Source: Poecilobothrus nobilitatus (taxonomy: Eukaryota; Arthropoda; Insecta; Diptera; Dolichopodidae). Taken from it: a stretch of DNA of 64,000 bases. Both the position numbers and the translations under genes were made by a program. The notes beneath the pieces are model-generated. The model did not search any database and was not told the DNA's origin. It saw nothing but the letters and a program-made list of their open reading frames with translations. This document shows positions 35,133 to 46,800 of the stretch, piece after piece (position 1 is the first letter of the stretch; each line of letters opens with the position of its first letter). Where the stretch lies: contig OX352774.1 in the NCBI GenBank assembly GCA_947095535.1, positions 168,886,200 through 168,950,199 of the forward strand. The letters run 5' to 3'.

Positions 35133-35824
35133 TATATTAATATATATTTCCAATAATAAAGAACTTCCAATAGTGAGGGCTATCGCCTCCAACCCCCCGC
35201 TAAACAAATTATTGATACTCTGATTTTGTAACTAACTCTAAGATCTCTCCTAACTCAGAATCTCACATATAGATATATATAAATATTCTGTAAAAGGCGT
35301 ATAATCCAGATTTTGTAACCAACTATAAAATTCCTCCTAGATATATTTTTATATTAATATATATTTTCAATAGTAAAGAACTTCCAATAGTGGAGGCTGC
35401 CGTCCCCAAACCCCCGCTAAAAAAATTATTGAAACTCTGATTTTGTAACTAACTCTAAAATCTCTCCTAACTCAGAATCTCACATATAGATATATATAAA
35501 TATTCTGTAAAAGGCGTATAATCCAGATTTTGTAACCAACTATAAAATTCTTTCTCGATATTTTTTTATATTAATATATATTTTCAATAATAAAGAACTT
35601 CCAATAGTGGAATACAATACGGGTACGGCATACCTGCTTTATACAAAAGTATTTTAATAATGGCTTTTTGTAATGCAAGATAAAAAAAAACAAGCAAGAT
35701 TTTCTCACAGGTAGATTTTGGCGTGCAAGATTGTGACCCGCTCCCTAAAATCTTTCCTAATTCAGAATATCGCATGAACATATGCATATAACTTGAAAGA
35801 TATAACCTTGATTTTATAACTAAC

Positions 35825-35900
35825 TAAAAATTGGGATTTTGGTATTTTGGGATTTTGTAATTTGGAATTTTGAAATTTTGAATTTTGGAATTTGGAATTT
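35825..35900. repeat. Reversed CAAAATCCC short tandem repeat
   Basis: GGGATTTTGGTATTTTGGG-type units, the reverse complement of the array at 32555-32640. Confidence 0.75.
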
Positions 35901-35904
35901 TTTG

Positions 35905-38900
35905 GCGAAATGTATGAGCCTTTGTTTTCCTCCTTTTTTAATTTTTTTTCCGAAGTTTATGTTGCTATACAATATGATATTGCTATACATATACATAGTT
36001 TGAAATTTGAATATGAATGAATACGAATATTATACAAATGTATTTATAGAGCTACGTAGTGTTAGGTATCTATTATAGCTATACGTATTTTTTGTTTTAT
36101 TTTCTTTTTTATACCCGTATGAACTATGTTCAAGGGTATAATAAATTTACGATTACGTTTGTGACACCTTAAAGGAGTCGAGCTAGATATAGTGTCAAAG
36201 GTAGGGATCGGCTCAGAATCGAATTCTGAGTCGATTAAGCCATGTACGTCCGTCCGTCCGTCCGATAACTCAAAAAATAAAGGAGCTAGGAAGCTGAAAT
36301 TTTTTTTGCGTCACTTTTGCAAAATTGTTAGTTTTGCTATTTAAATCCAACATTTTCGGTCGACGGGTTCGAGTAGCTGCCATACAACTTCTTTCTTTAA
36401 ATTAAAATAACTCAGTATCTATTCAAGCTAGGTTTCTGAAATTTTGGAAATGATGATCAAGTTTTATGGCAACAACTTCTGCAAAATTTGGTTGTGGTGG
36501 TGCGACGGATTCGGGTAGCTACCATACAACTTCTCCGTTTAAATGAGAATAACTCAGTGTTTATTGAAGCTAGGAATCTGAAATTTAGTAAAGAGTTGTC
36601 GAGTTACATGCCAACAACTTTTTTTAAAATTTGGTTGGTCTAGAGCAGCCAGTTCAGGCTTCTTGCACCTCTTGGAACTTAATGAAGGTAGGCGTCTGAA
36701 ATCTTGCAAATGATGATCAAGTTTTATGGCAACAACTTCTGTAAAATTTGGTTGTGGTGGTGCGACGGGTTCGGGTAGCTGCCATACAACTTCTTCATTT
36801 AAATGAGAATAACTCAGTGTCTATTGAAGCTTGGTATCTGAAATTTTGTGAAGAGGTGTCGAGTTACATGCCAAAAACTTTTGTAAGCTTTGGTTGGTCT
36901 AGAGCAGCCGGTTCAGGCTCCTTGCACCTCTTGGAACTTAATGAAGCTAGGGGTCTGAAATCTTACAAATGATGATCATGTTTTATGGCCACAACTTCTG
37001 CAAAATTTGGTTGTGCTGGTGCAACAGTTTCGGGTAGCTGCCATACAACTTCTCTTTTTAAATGAAAACAACTCAGTGTTCGTCCGCACGATAACTCAAA
37101 AAATAAAGGAGCTAGGAGGCTGAAATTTTTTTTACGTCACTTTTGCAAAATTGTTCGTTTTGCTATTTAACTTCAGCATTTTCTGCCATACAACTTTTTT
37201 CTTTTAATGGAAATAACTCAGTGTCTATTCAAGCTAGGTATCTGAAATTTTGCAAATGATGATCAAGTTTTATGGTAACAGTTTCTGTAAAATTTGGTTG
37301 TGAGGGCACGACAGGTTCGGGAAGCTGCCATACAACTTCTCTTTTTAAATGAAAATAAATCAGTGTCCGTCCGCAATATAACTCAAAAAATAAAGGAGCT
37401 AGGAGGCTGCAATTTTTTTACGTCACTTTTGTAAAATTGTTAGTTTTACTATTTAAATCCAGCATTTTCGCCCGCCGCGTTCGAGTATATGCCATACAAC
37501 TTTTTTTTTAGATGGAAATAAGTCAGTGTCTATTTAAGCTAGGTATCTGAAATTTTGCAAATGATGATCAAGTTTTATGGCAACAACTTCTGTAAAATTT
37601 GGTTGTGATGGTATGACAGGTTCGGATAGCTGCCACACAACTTCTCTTTTTAAATGAAAATAACTCAGTGTCTACTGAAGCTAGGAATCTGAAATTTAGT
37701 AAAGAGTTGGCGAGTTACATGCCAACAACTTTTGTAAAATTTGGTTCGTCTAAAGCAGCCAGTTTAGGCTTCTTGAACCTCTTGGAACGAAGCTAGGGGT
37801 CCGAAATCTTAGAAATTATAATCAAGTTTTATGGCAACAGCTTCTGTAAAATTTGGTTCTGCTGGTGCAACAACTTCGGGTAGCTGCCATACAGCTTATC
37901 TTTTTAAATGAAAATAACTCAGTGTCTATTGAAGCTAGCTATTTGAAATTGAGTGGAAAAGTGTCGAGTTATATGCCAAAAACTTTTGTAAAATTTGATT
38001 GGTTTAAAGCAGCCGGTTCAGGCTTCTTGCATTTCTTGGAACTTAATGATGCTAGGCCTAATAGATTTGGGTAGCTATCAGACAACTCCACAATTTACAT
38101 AAATATATTTCTGTAGTTAACGTCGGTACTAAAACATCAGAATGCTTTTAAAAGATGATCAAATTTTATAGAAACAGCAAATATTACGTTCATACGGGTA
38201 TACTAGAGTTGACACAGTCTACTCTACAGCACTCTTACTCGTTATGTTTCTATACAATATATACGGTTGCTATACATATAGTTTGAAGTTTGAATAAGAA
38301 TGATATAAAAATGTATTTATATAGCTACAGTGTTAGGTATCTATAGGCTATGGGCTATACGTATTTTTTGTTTTATTTTGTTTTTTAAGTTGTTATACAA
38401 TATATTATGCTATTGCTATACATATAGTTTGATATGAATAGTATAGATATGTATTTATATATGTAGCTATGTAATTATAAGTACTTAATACATATTTTTT
38501 GTTTTGTTATGTTTCTTTTTTGTTTTTTTTTTTTGTGTAAAGAATGAATGTGAATATAATATTATGTAAGTATGTATTAGGTATATGATGTACATACATT
38601 GAAAATTGTATGAGAATTTTTAAGTTACAGACAAATTGTGTATGAAAGTACCTTTTGTAAAAATAAAAGCTAAAAAATGTGTGCGCTGTATATAAAAATT
38701 TGCTATTATTGGAATCAGTATTCGTAATTATTCTAATAAAAATTCGTCGCTTCCATTGAGTCATATGAAAAATGATTTGTATTTTTTTATTTTAAAAATT
38801 AAATTGAATTGTAAACCAGTAAAAAATAAGTACATACATACATACATATGTACATATGTATTTTTGAAAATTTTTTAAGAATAAAATTTAAGCCTAAATT

Positions 38901-39238
38901 TTTAAAATTTATAGGTAATAAATGTACAAAATAATTTCATGCAATTCCCAAAATTATTTGTTGAAGTTTGCATCAAAATTAATATTATGATACATATCCA
39001 TACGTATACTATTTATGCATCCCAAATTCAATAATATTGCACTTTTTCATTCAAATCAAATATTTTTTTTTTTTTAAATCGGATTGCGGAAAATAGAAAT
39101 ATTCAAAAATAATCATTCAATAAGAGGTCTATTTATGTATTAATTAAAATATGTGACAAAGTTCATACTAGAAACCATAATAGAAAATATTTCGCCAGTC
39201 CTTAAAAATAAAATTTCAAACTTACTTGTTTTTTTGGG
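35905..39238 (+). repeat. Segment F, copy F3, split by family B element B2
   Basis: The left part (35905-36109: GGCGAAATGTATGAGCCTTTG on) and the right part (38244-39238) together match F2. The element B2 occupies 36110-38243 between them. The right part also carries extra copies of a TATACAATATAT...GCTATACATATAGTTTGA unit (38248 and 38393). Confidence 0.7.
36110..38243 (-). mobile_element. Family B element, copy B2, expanded core
   Basis: Left end: ATACCCGTATGAAC, hairpin with GTTCAAGGGTATA, GTGACACCTTAAAGGAGTCG, ATTCTGAGTCGATTAAGCC and GTCCGTCCGTCCG. Right end: CGTTCATACGGGTAT, AGAGTTGACACAGTCTAC and CACTCTTACTCGTT. The core is a tandem array: GTTGTGGTGG at 36491 and 36751 and its variant at 37010 give a ~260-bp period, with later units shortened and interrupted by partial copies of the GTCCGTCCG-to-TAAAGGAGCTAGG head. 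Open frames of ~74 codons recur in the units but are repeat by-products. Confidence 0.85.
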
Positions 39239-39399
39239 ATTTCGTGGCGCTCCCCTATTAACTCGTATGTAGTATATAAAATTAGTTAAGGTTAAATAAA
39301 GAAAATTTTTTTTATTACATAATATAATAATAAGAATTAAATAGTAGTAGGCACTTATAATGATAATAATATAGTAAATACAGCGTTGTTAAGATAATC

Positions 39400-39940
39400 A
39401 AAATCAACTGAAGATATAATTAAAAATCCCGAATCTGATTTTAAATCCATTCAAGATTACTACCACAAGTGGAATATTAAAATTAATGGTGAAAAACAAA
39501 AACAATTTTCTTTACAAAAAAAGGAAAACTCAGTTTTTTACCAAACAGAAATTTAAATTTGGATAATAAACAAATAACTAATAAATAATACCATATTAAG
39601 GGAAAATTACCATATTATTATCTGGGACTTCTTTTGGACAGAAAACTATCATTCAAAACACACATTCTCAAAAACGTAAAGAAAATTAACAAATACATTA
39701 TATACCAAATTTTATATTCCTTAATTACCAAAAAATCTAGGTTAAAAGAAGTTAACAAATTATTACTATTTAGAAACATCTTTCAAAGCATCATATTGTA
39801 TGGATTTCCCATATGGCAAAATGCTGCCAATAGCAATTTAGAATTTCTATACTTAAGAAAACAAAACGCTATTTTGAAACTGGTATTAGATTACAATTTT
39901 GTTGTAAATAAAGATTTTTGCAAAAATTTATTAGTATGAT
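39400..39940 (+). pseudogene. Non-LTR RT fragment (post-catalytic region)
   Basis: Plus-strand frames give YHKWNIKIN with a following KT.TIFFTKKRK-like stretch and PNRNLN, then YYYLGLLLDRKLSFKTHILK and ILYGFPIWQNAANSNLEFLY. This follows the LINE pattern W..IN..K...I.FT, YLG..LDR.L....H and YG.P.W. The open part is 39634-39939. Upstream catalytic motifs are not present. Confidence 0.65.
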
Positions 39941-40109
39941 CAATATATTCTTTTTGGATATGTTATTTAATTTTTGTTTTTGATAACTTCTTTATGTATG
40001 TATCTATATTGATAAAATATTGTACAGCCTGTAACTCGAATTAAAACCTGAATCAAAACTATTTCAGATGAGTGTGATATTTACTTTTATATGACGAGTA
40101 TAGTTTTTA

Positions 40110-40490
40110 CATTTGGCATTAACTGCATCAGTTTCATATATAATTATTTAATTTTAGAATACCATATTTTTCATGGATTTCCGTTTGTGGCATTTGTCGC
40201 TTGTTGTCTTTGATGTAGATTGTATAGAAGTTTTTTATTGCTTTATTTTGAATAGTATGCAGGGATTTCAAGTGCTTTGTAAATATATTACCCCAAACAA
40301 CAATATCAGAAATAACTTTGTTGTAAAAAAGACTCTATAGTATGTACTTATAGTATACAAGCTTAAGATTTTCTGGAAGTCTCAAATTTATTTTTTTTAA
40401 AACACCCAAAACACCCATTTTCTGATTCTTGCCATTACTAAATTCTTTTACTTATGGATTCCATTTAAAGTCATCATCTATAATATAATA
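40110..40490 (-). pseudogene. Non-LTR RT C-terminal fragment
   Basis: Minus-strand translation gives KMGVLGVLKKINLRLPENL, LKLVYYKYIL then a stop, SLFYNKVISDIVVWGN, LKSLHTIQNKAIKNFY and PQTEIHEKYGILKLNN, the usual post-RT region with the VWG and LQNKAIK motifs. Different family from the fragment at 39400-39940, and opposite strand. Confidence 0.65.
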
Positions 40491-40615
40491 CATAATATTT
40501 GTTCGTATATTGTATATTTCTACATATTTTTTATATGAGCTAATCGGGGTTTTGAACCCAAGACCTTTTAATAGAAAGACTGGCTACTTAACCACTACGC
40601 CATGAGTCAGATAAT
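40490..40615 (-). mobile_element. tRNA-derived SINE, family S1, head
   Basis: Minus strand: ATTATCTGACTCATGGCGTA, GTGGTTAAGTAGCC, then GGGTTCAAAACCCCG and a tail with AAAATATGTAGAAATATAC, the same head as at 32818 and 57.7 kb. The (AAT)n and body are not present. Confidence 0.65.
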
Positions 40616-40619
40616 GGTT

Positions 40620-43600
40620 TGTAGTCCTTATAGTAATGTAGTAATTATTTTAGTCCTTAATCACAATACCACATAGTTAAAAATATCTAGTATATATTAT
40701 ATGAGTAAATTAATTTTTAATTTAAGTAAATTATTTTATATTATACTTATATTGGTGACATTGCATACTTTATTTGTATAAACTTAACGTCAATGATATG
40801 TAATTTGCATATCTATATATATGTATATATGTAAGATATATTATAACAGTACAAAGTATTTTATATTTTTCTTCATTTAATACAATGAATATTTAATTTT
40901 GATTTTCAATGTGCATATGCTACATAAAAGTTTTATAAATGTAAGTACGTGCATATTTTAGGAAGACAATATAAATATTCTTATATTAGCGTTAAAGTTA
41001 TGCTTATATTGTAACTAATATGAGAAAAACAAAAATGAAGAATGCCATATTTTTTGGTTCACTTGGTTAAAAGTTCATTTCTTTTGTTGAAATTCAAAAT
41101 TTTTTAAATGTATTTATTTTTTTGTTTCTTTTTTTAACTTTTTTCTTAAATAGTTTTAATAAAGTGTTTTTAGTATAGTTTTAATTGTTACATGAAATAT
41201 GATCAAGAGTATTTTTTTTTTTTTAATATTTTGATTTACTTTTTAAAAAACAGAACTTATTATTAGCATAGGTACCTACAGCAAAAAAAAAAAAAAATCA
41301 AAAAACTAAACCAGAACTATATTCTTTTTTTACTTTGTACTATGTATATAATACTCGTATGTATTATATAAACATAAGTATTATACTAAAGGAAAAGGTT
41401 TTTTAACGAATAAAAATTAATATTATGGTCTTCCTTTTTAACTTCCGGTTAAAATGTTTTGAAGTCATCAATTATTTATTTTATTTTAAATGGAAAAAAA
41501 ACTGTTATTGGTCCGATCTGCTTATAGAAATGTTGGAGAAAATCTAATTTATTTAATTTAAAATGATGAGTTATCAAATTGTTGTGACAAACATTGAGTT
41601 TAACTTTTGAGTTATCGCGCTTTTAATTTTTATTTTATATCTGAAAACTATAAGTTTTGGAATATTTTTTGAAAATTATAACAAAGTAAAGATTTTGATC
41701 CGGAACATTTGTCTAAGTTTAAAAATTTTAATATTAATGAGTAATATTTACATTTTTGTTTTTATACCGTAACAAAAAGTTTGCAGAATATTAATCACCT
41801 CAATGTACGTCGAAATTTCGAGATTTTAATTTATCGTGATTTTAATGGTATAAAAGAAAATATATCTAATTTTATTAAAAGTGTAAAAATTGTTCTTTTC
41901 AATTTTTCATAAATTTTCTATTAAATTATTTTTGATAAATCTCCTCTAATTATTTACTTGATTTTCACTGCCGTATAACAACCCACAATTTTTTTTTTAA
42001 AAACTTATTAATATGATGAAGAATGAGACTCATACTATTTATTGAACTGAAGACCTACACAAACATTAAATATTAAGTCTATTCTTAGTCCATTAATTTC
42101 TTATAAGGTTTAAAACTAACAGAAAATTATTTTGAAATATAAAACAAAAACAACGAGTCTTTTTTCAAAAACCATAAGTATGAAAACTCAATAGAAAATA
42201 TTTACCAACAAAATAAGCCAGGTGAAAAAACGTGACTGGAATTCGAAAGGGACAAACAACATTTTTTTTTTTTTTAGTTTTCTTTCCAAAAACCAAAAAA
42301 TTTGATGGCTTTTTAAACAAAAAAAATAAAAGAAAAATTGTTTAAAAATCCACAGGAGTTGAGATATTTTAGAGTGAAAATAGATATGGAAAATGAACGG
42401 TTTAGGGTTTCTTTTATAGTAGTTATAATGGTTTTGTGTTTTATTTCTTTTTTATTTTTCTTCTTTCTCAGATGGAGTTTGTTACAACAAATATATTATT
42501 CAATTCCAGGTATTGTTAATTCACAGTGGAGAAGTTTCTATATATATATATTTCAAATAAAGTATAAATCTTTTGCGAAACAGATTATTATGTTCTTATT
42601 AAGCTTAGATTTTTTTATTATAATTTTTTTTGTTTTTGTTTCAATATAATGTAGTATAAAAATTCTTTAAATATATAGTCTATAATCTATATTCTGTTAA
42701 TATTCAATTTAAGACTTGTAATTAAGTATAATTAAGTGCATAGAAAGTGGTAATAATATGATTTGAAAAGCAATTTTAATATTTAAGTTTTATTTTAATA
42801 GAAAACTTAGGAAAAGTTATCTTATAAGACAAACAGTTTTCATTAGATTTTGACAATTGAATATTGAAAGAAATTAACTAAAAAAATATTTTTAAAACGC
42901 TTCTATATAAAAAAGAAAATACTAATTTTTATAGTTTGTATAAAATATAGTATCTACTATAAAATTTAATTTTTGAAAAATGTATCATTTAAAAAAGTAC
43001 CTATAGTTTATAATTTTCTTTTTTAGGGTTGCTATTTTTCATTTCTCATACCATAACAATTTTGTTAGTCTATAAATTAAGGTTTTCATAACATTTGTTT
43101 TTATTTTGTAATTTTAGATAAATATAACAAAAACTTTTTGTTTTATTTATTAAACAAAAAGAAAATAAAAGGAAATATGTAAAAATAAAGAAAAATAAAA
43201 TTCAATTCACATTTTGTCATTTGGTGACGATGTATACTTTTGTAGAACTTTTAGAGATGTATAATGTCAGCAGGTTCTTATCTTTGAAGATCCTACTTTT
43301 ATACTTGAGTGCATATGTAATCCTGATCCTGGGGCGAAATTAAATAGCATGAAAATAAACAAAAGAAAATTTATGATGAACTAATATACATTTACGTTAA
43401 AAGGAAACGAAATGAAAGAATTGAAAATTGTATAAAATGGTCAAGAGTATGTATTTATAAATTTTCTTCATTATTAATTGATGCCAATGATATTGATGAT
43501 CTGATGATGAAGTATTAATGATTATAATGATGAATGATGATGACATATGGAATAAGTAAGAAAAAAGCTAAACAAAGAAAAATTAAAATGTAAAAAAAAA

Positions 43601-45020
43601 AAAAATTGCTTGTCATTTTTATTCAGAACTTGAAGTTAATATTTCAATATTATAGAATATCATATAGCCCTAAAACCCAAAACAAATTATTTTTATATTT
43701 TCTTTTACTTGAATTTATACTGTATTTTTTGTTTTTTTTATGTTCTAACCCCACTTGTAAGATGAAACTTTTGTTTTTTTGCAATTCATTCTTAACTCTC
43801 TCCAAAAGAATTGTTTGTTAACCATTAAAACCAATTAGCTGGATTGTTAATTGGTTCAGAATTTCTAATAAAAAAAAATAGCAGGAAAAAAAACTTAACG
43901 ATATTACATATTTGTTTTTGTTTTTTGTTTTGTTATACCTCTTTCTCCTTCTAATTTTGTAGTCCTTGACAAAACGTCATGATATTTTTTTAAATATTTG
44001 ACATTAAATTAAAGAACATTTACTAATTCGTATAACAGTAAAAAAATATTTATATAAAACATTTTATATGGAATGAATCTGTAGCTTTTCATCACTCATT
44101 CATTAAGATCTTTAGTGGTAATACTGAATGATATATTAGAGTGGTGAATGCAAGCAAAAAGTAAACAGGATATTAAAATGTTATAAAATTGATGTTTTTA
44201 TTTTAACATTATATATATAATAATGTTGTTTCGTTGAAATTCTATTTGAAAATAGATTTTACAGGAATGAAAATTTTGTATTTATGTTTAGTGAATGTAT
44301 GTAATTTATTTATCATTATTATTTGGTGTAGAGTTTTTATTTCAAAAGAATTATTTTACAAGATATTTTGATTTCAAAGAACTAATGACCATTTATATTT
44401 TAATTACAAAAAAAATTGTATCATGTGAAATTGAAAATAGAAATTGATGTTTTTGGACAAGAACAATTTCAAAGTTTGGGAATTTTGTTGTTTAGTTTTT
44501 TATACATTACCAAAAATATAAACATATAGCATTTTTTTTTATATTATTGATTAAAAATCAATAATTTTTACTTTAATAATAGATTTTCTAATTAAATTTT
44601 ATTTGGTACTATATTGTATCATGCTTTTATTATATCAACATATATAATGGTTTATCGAAATGTGATTTACAAAAACAGGATGAAACGGATGAAATTTATA
44701 AAAATGATGAAACGTTGTTATGTTTTGAAAAATTTATGCTTAATTTTGTTTAATTTTCGAATTGCACACGAAGTTATCTGTTAGACAGCGTTGTTATATT
44801 TGTGTGATTTAAAATTAAAACATTTTACATTTATTTTTTAAAAAAATTTTGTTGAATTTATTATTTAATTATAATATCCATGATTGGAGATGCAAATTCA
44901 TTTTCTATTTAATTCTTCAGATTGTGAAATGATATAATTATGACAGTTGCTGATGAATGTTAAAATTTGTTTAATCAGTATTTATATATTATTATGTATA
45001 ATCATTTAAAATAAAAATAA
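40620..45020. other. Long AT-rich region with no supported gene
   Basis: 4.4 kb of A/T runs and weak GAT-rich sequence (43490-43550). Plus-strand open frames at 42338-42649 and 43606-43821 encode Phe/Ile/Leu-rich hydrophobic strings expected by chance in such DNA. A weak acceptor-ATG-donor arrangement at 42460-42515 is noted in the findings. Intron or intergenic DNA cannot be told apart here. Confidence 0.5.
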
Positions 45021-45026
45021 ACTATA

Positions 45027-45222
45027 GGGGGCCTCGGTGGCCTAGTGGGTAAGAGCGTATAAAATACGCTGTAAAACACCGAGTGAGTGTGGGTTCGAAT
45101 CCCGCACACGTCGTAAGAATTATTTACCCTTACGACATTTACAGCCACGCCTGAAAAGGAAAGGCTGTGTAATTTCCTGTTCACATTTATGTGGCAGAGA
45201 AATGCACTATAAAAAAAAAAAA
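45027..45222 (+). mobile_element. tRNA-derived SINE, family S2, with poly(A)
   Basis: GCCTCGGTGGCCTAGTGGGT (A-box region), GTGGGTTCGAATCCCGCAC (B box and perfect T-arm), then a non-tRNA body TAAGAATTATTTACCCTTAC...GGCTGTGTAATTTCCTGTTC and a 12-A tail. About 196 bp. The tRNA-like part lacks a pairing acceptor stem, so it is a SINE rather than a tRNA gene. No clear TSD. The minus-strand open frame at 45002-45265 is its shadow. Confidence 0.75.
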
Positions 45223-45338
45223 CAAAAACGGTATAAGCTTCGGATGTAGTTGCGAGTTCTTTCACCTCAGATTTTCCTCAAAGGTTTAAGAAGTTAGTTT
45301 TATACGTTAGTTAGAAGTTAATATTATAGTTAGAAGTT

Positions 45339-45419
45339 AATATTACTGCAGCATTTAAACCATTTGTAATTTAAAATTTTATTTTAAATTACAAATGGTT
45401 TTAATGCTGCAGTAATATT
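45339..45419. repeat. Long palindrome, ~39-bp arms with one mismatch
   Basis: AATATTACTGCAGCATTTAA...TTTAAAAT pairs with ATTTTAAATTAC...GCTGCAGTAATATT around a 3-base centre at 45378-45380. The right arm is the beginning of the 242-bp repeat unit that follows. Confidence 0.9.
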
Positions 45420-45885
45420 ATTTAAGAAAACGTTAACAGAACTTTTAGAATTTGTTTTTTTGAAACAAAATATCAAAAACCAAAAACATAAATTTTAGTA
45501 ATTTTTATATTAGTAACCATAATTGGTTCGAGTAGCTGCCGTACAACTTCTTTCTTTAAATGGAAATAACTCAGTGTCTATTCAAGCTAGGTATCTGAAA
45601 TTTAGCAAATAATGCCAATACATGCCAATAACTTTAATGGTTTAAATGCTGCAGTAATATTATTTAAGAAAACGTTAACAGAACTTTTAGAATTTGTTTT
45701 TTTGAAACAAAATATCAAAAACCAAAAACATAAATTGGGGTAATTTTTATATTAGTAACCATAATTGGTTCGAGTAGCTGCCGTACAACTTCTTTCTTTA
45801 AATGGAAATAACTCAGTGTCTATTCAAGCTAGGTATCTGAAATTTAGCAAATAATGCCAATACATGCCAATAACTTTTATAAAAT
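45400..45885. repeat. 242-bp tandem duplication
   Basis: GCTGCAGTAATATTATTTAA begins at 45406 and 45648 (period 242). Copies are almost identical up to CATGCCAATAACTTT. Each contains one family B core block (GGTTCGAGTAGCTGCC, AACTCAGTGTCTATTCAAGC) joined to unrelated sequence. Confidence 0.85.
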
Positions 45886-46134
45886 TTGATTGGTCTAAAG
45901 CAGCCGGTTGACGCTTCTTTCATTTCTTGGAACTTAATGAAGCTGGGCGTAATAGATTCGGATAGCTGTTATGCAACTGCACAATTAACATAAATGTATC
46001 TTTGTAGTTAACGTCGGTACTAAAACATCTGAATGTTTTTAAAAGATGATCAAGTTTTATAGAAATAGGACATATTACGTTCATACGAGTATCCTAGAGT
46101 TGACACAGTCTACTCTTCTACACTCTTCCTCGTG
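45528..46134 (-). mobile_element. Family B element, copy B3, truncated
   Basis: Core blocks TAGCTGCCGTACAACTTC and AACTCAGTGTCTATTC (duplicated as above), then AAGCAGCCGGTTGACGC, AACGTCGGTACTAAAACATC, TTCATACGAGTATCCTAGAG and CACTCTTCCTCG at the right end. The hairpin/GTCCGTCC end is absent. Confidence 0.75.
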
Positions 46135-46139
46135 TTTTA

Positions 46140-46800
46140 TGTAAGTTTAATTTTAAATAGAAATACACAAAATTTTTAAATAATTTTTATTAAATATTTT
46201 ATGTTTGTTTCAATGGCTATAATGCCTATATTTATCACCTTTCAATGCCTATATGTAAATAGTAATATTTTTTAATGGATTATAGACTCCTGTGTTATTC
46301 ATAAGCTTTGTACTTTTAAATCAAAAATTAAAGGAAGAAAAAATAAATAATTTATTTATGTTATTCCTTTATTGTATAATTTCAAATTGAAATTTATACT
46401 AAACTGAAACTAATATTCAATTTACACTATTTATAATTAATTTTTCTTTAATTTATTTGAATCATGTAAAATTAAAGTTATATTAATGAGTTACTAAACA
46501 TAGTAATATTTGTTGAAGATCGTGTTTATTATTTTATGTGATTATTTCACTATTATAAAGAAATCATATACTCGTATATAGAGTATTTACGTAGATTAAA
46601 ACTTGTTAGCCACTTCTACATAAGAATCTAGTTCACTGAAAATCTGTATTCCAACTAAGTTTTAGAAAATAATTTTATATTGCTTACTGATTATACTAGA
46701 ATGATAATGTGTATTTGCAGACTTAGTAAAAAAACTGAAATAAACTATTTATAAACTATTTAAAATTACCATTATGTAAAAGCTAAATTTGTAAGAAGTT
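46140..46800. other. AT-rich DNA with no gene seen
   Basis: No motif or repeat family recognised. Confidence 0.45.

Larger units (their letters stand above)
32771..35605 (+). repeat. 217-bp tandem array, interrupted by two insertions
   Basis: GAACTTCCAATAGTG recurs at 35161, 35378 and 35595 (period 217). The CCTCCTAGATAT block marks unit ends at 32773, 33678 and 35333. Subtracting the composite SINE (~0.71 kb) from the first interval gives ~192 bp, and subtracting A5 (1439 bp) from the second gives ~216 bp, so this was one continuous array before the insertions. A unit includes TCACATATAGATATATATAA and ATCCAGATTTTGTAACCAAC. Non-coding. Confidence 0.85.

Noticed and set aside
42338..42649. 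103-codon hydrophobic open frame, possible membrane protein
   Set aside because: Composition (Phe, Ile, Leu, Val) is what AT-rich DNA gives by chance; no homologous motif, no signal of selection visible.
43606..43821. 71-codon hydrophobic open frame
   Set aside because: Same reason as above; follows a poly(A) run and lacks any motif.
45027..45115. tRNA gene
   Set aside because: A and B boxes and T-arm are good, but the acceptor stem does not pair and a SINE body with poly(A) follows.
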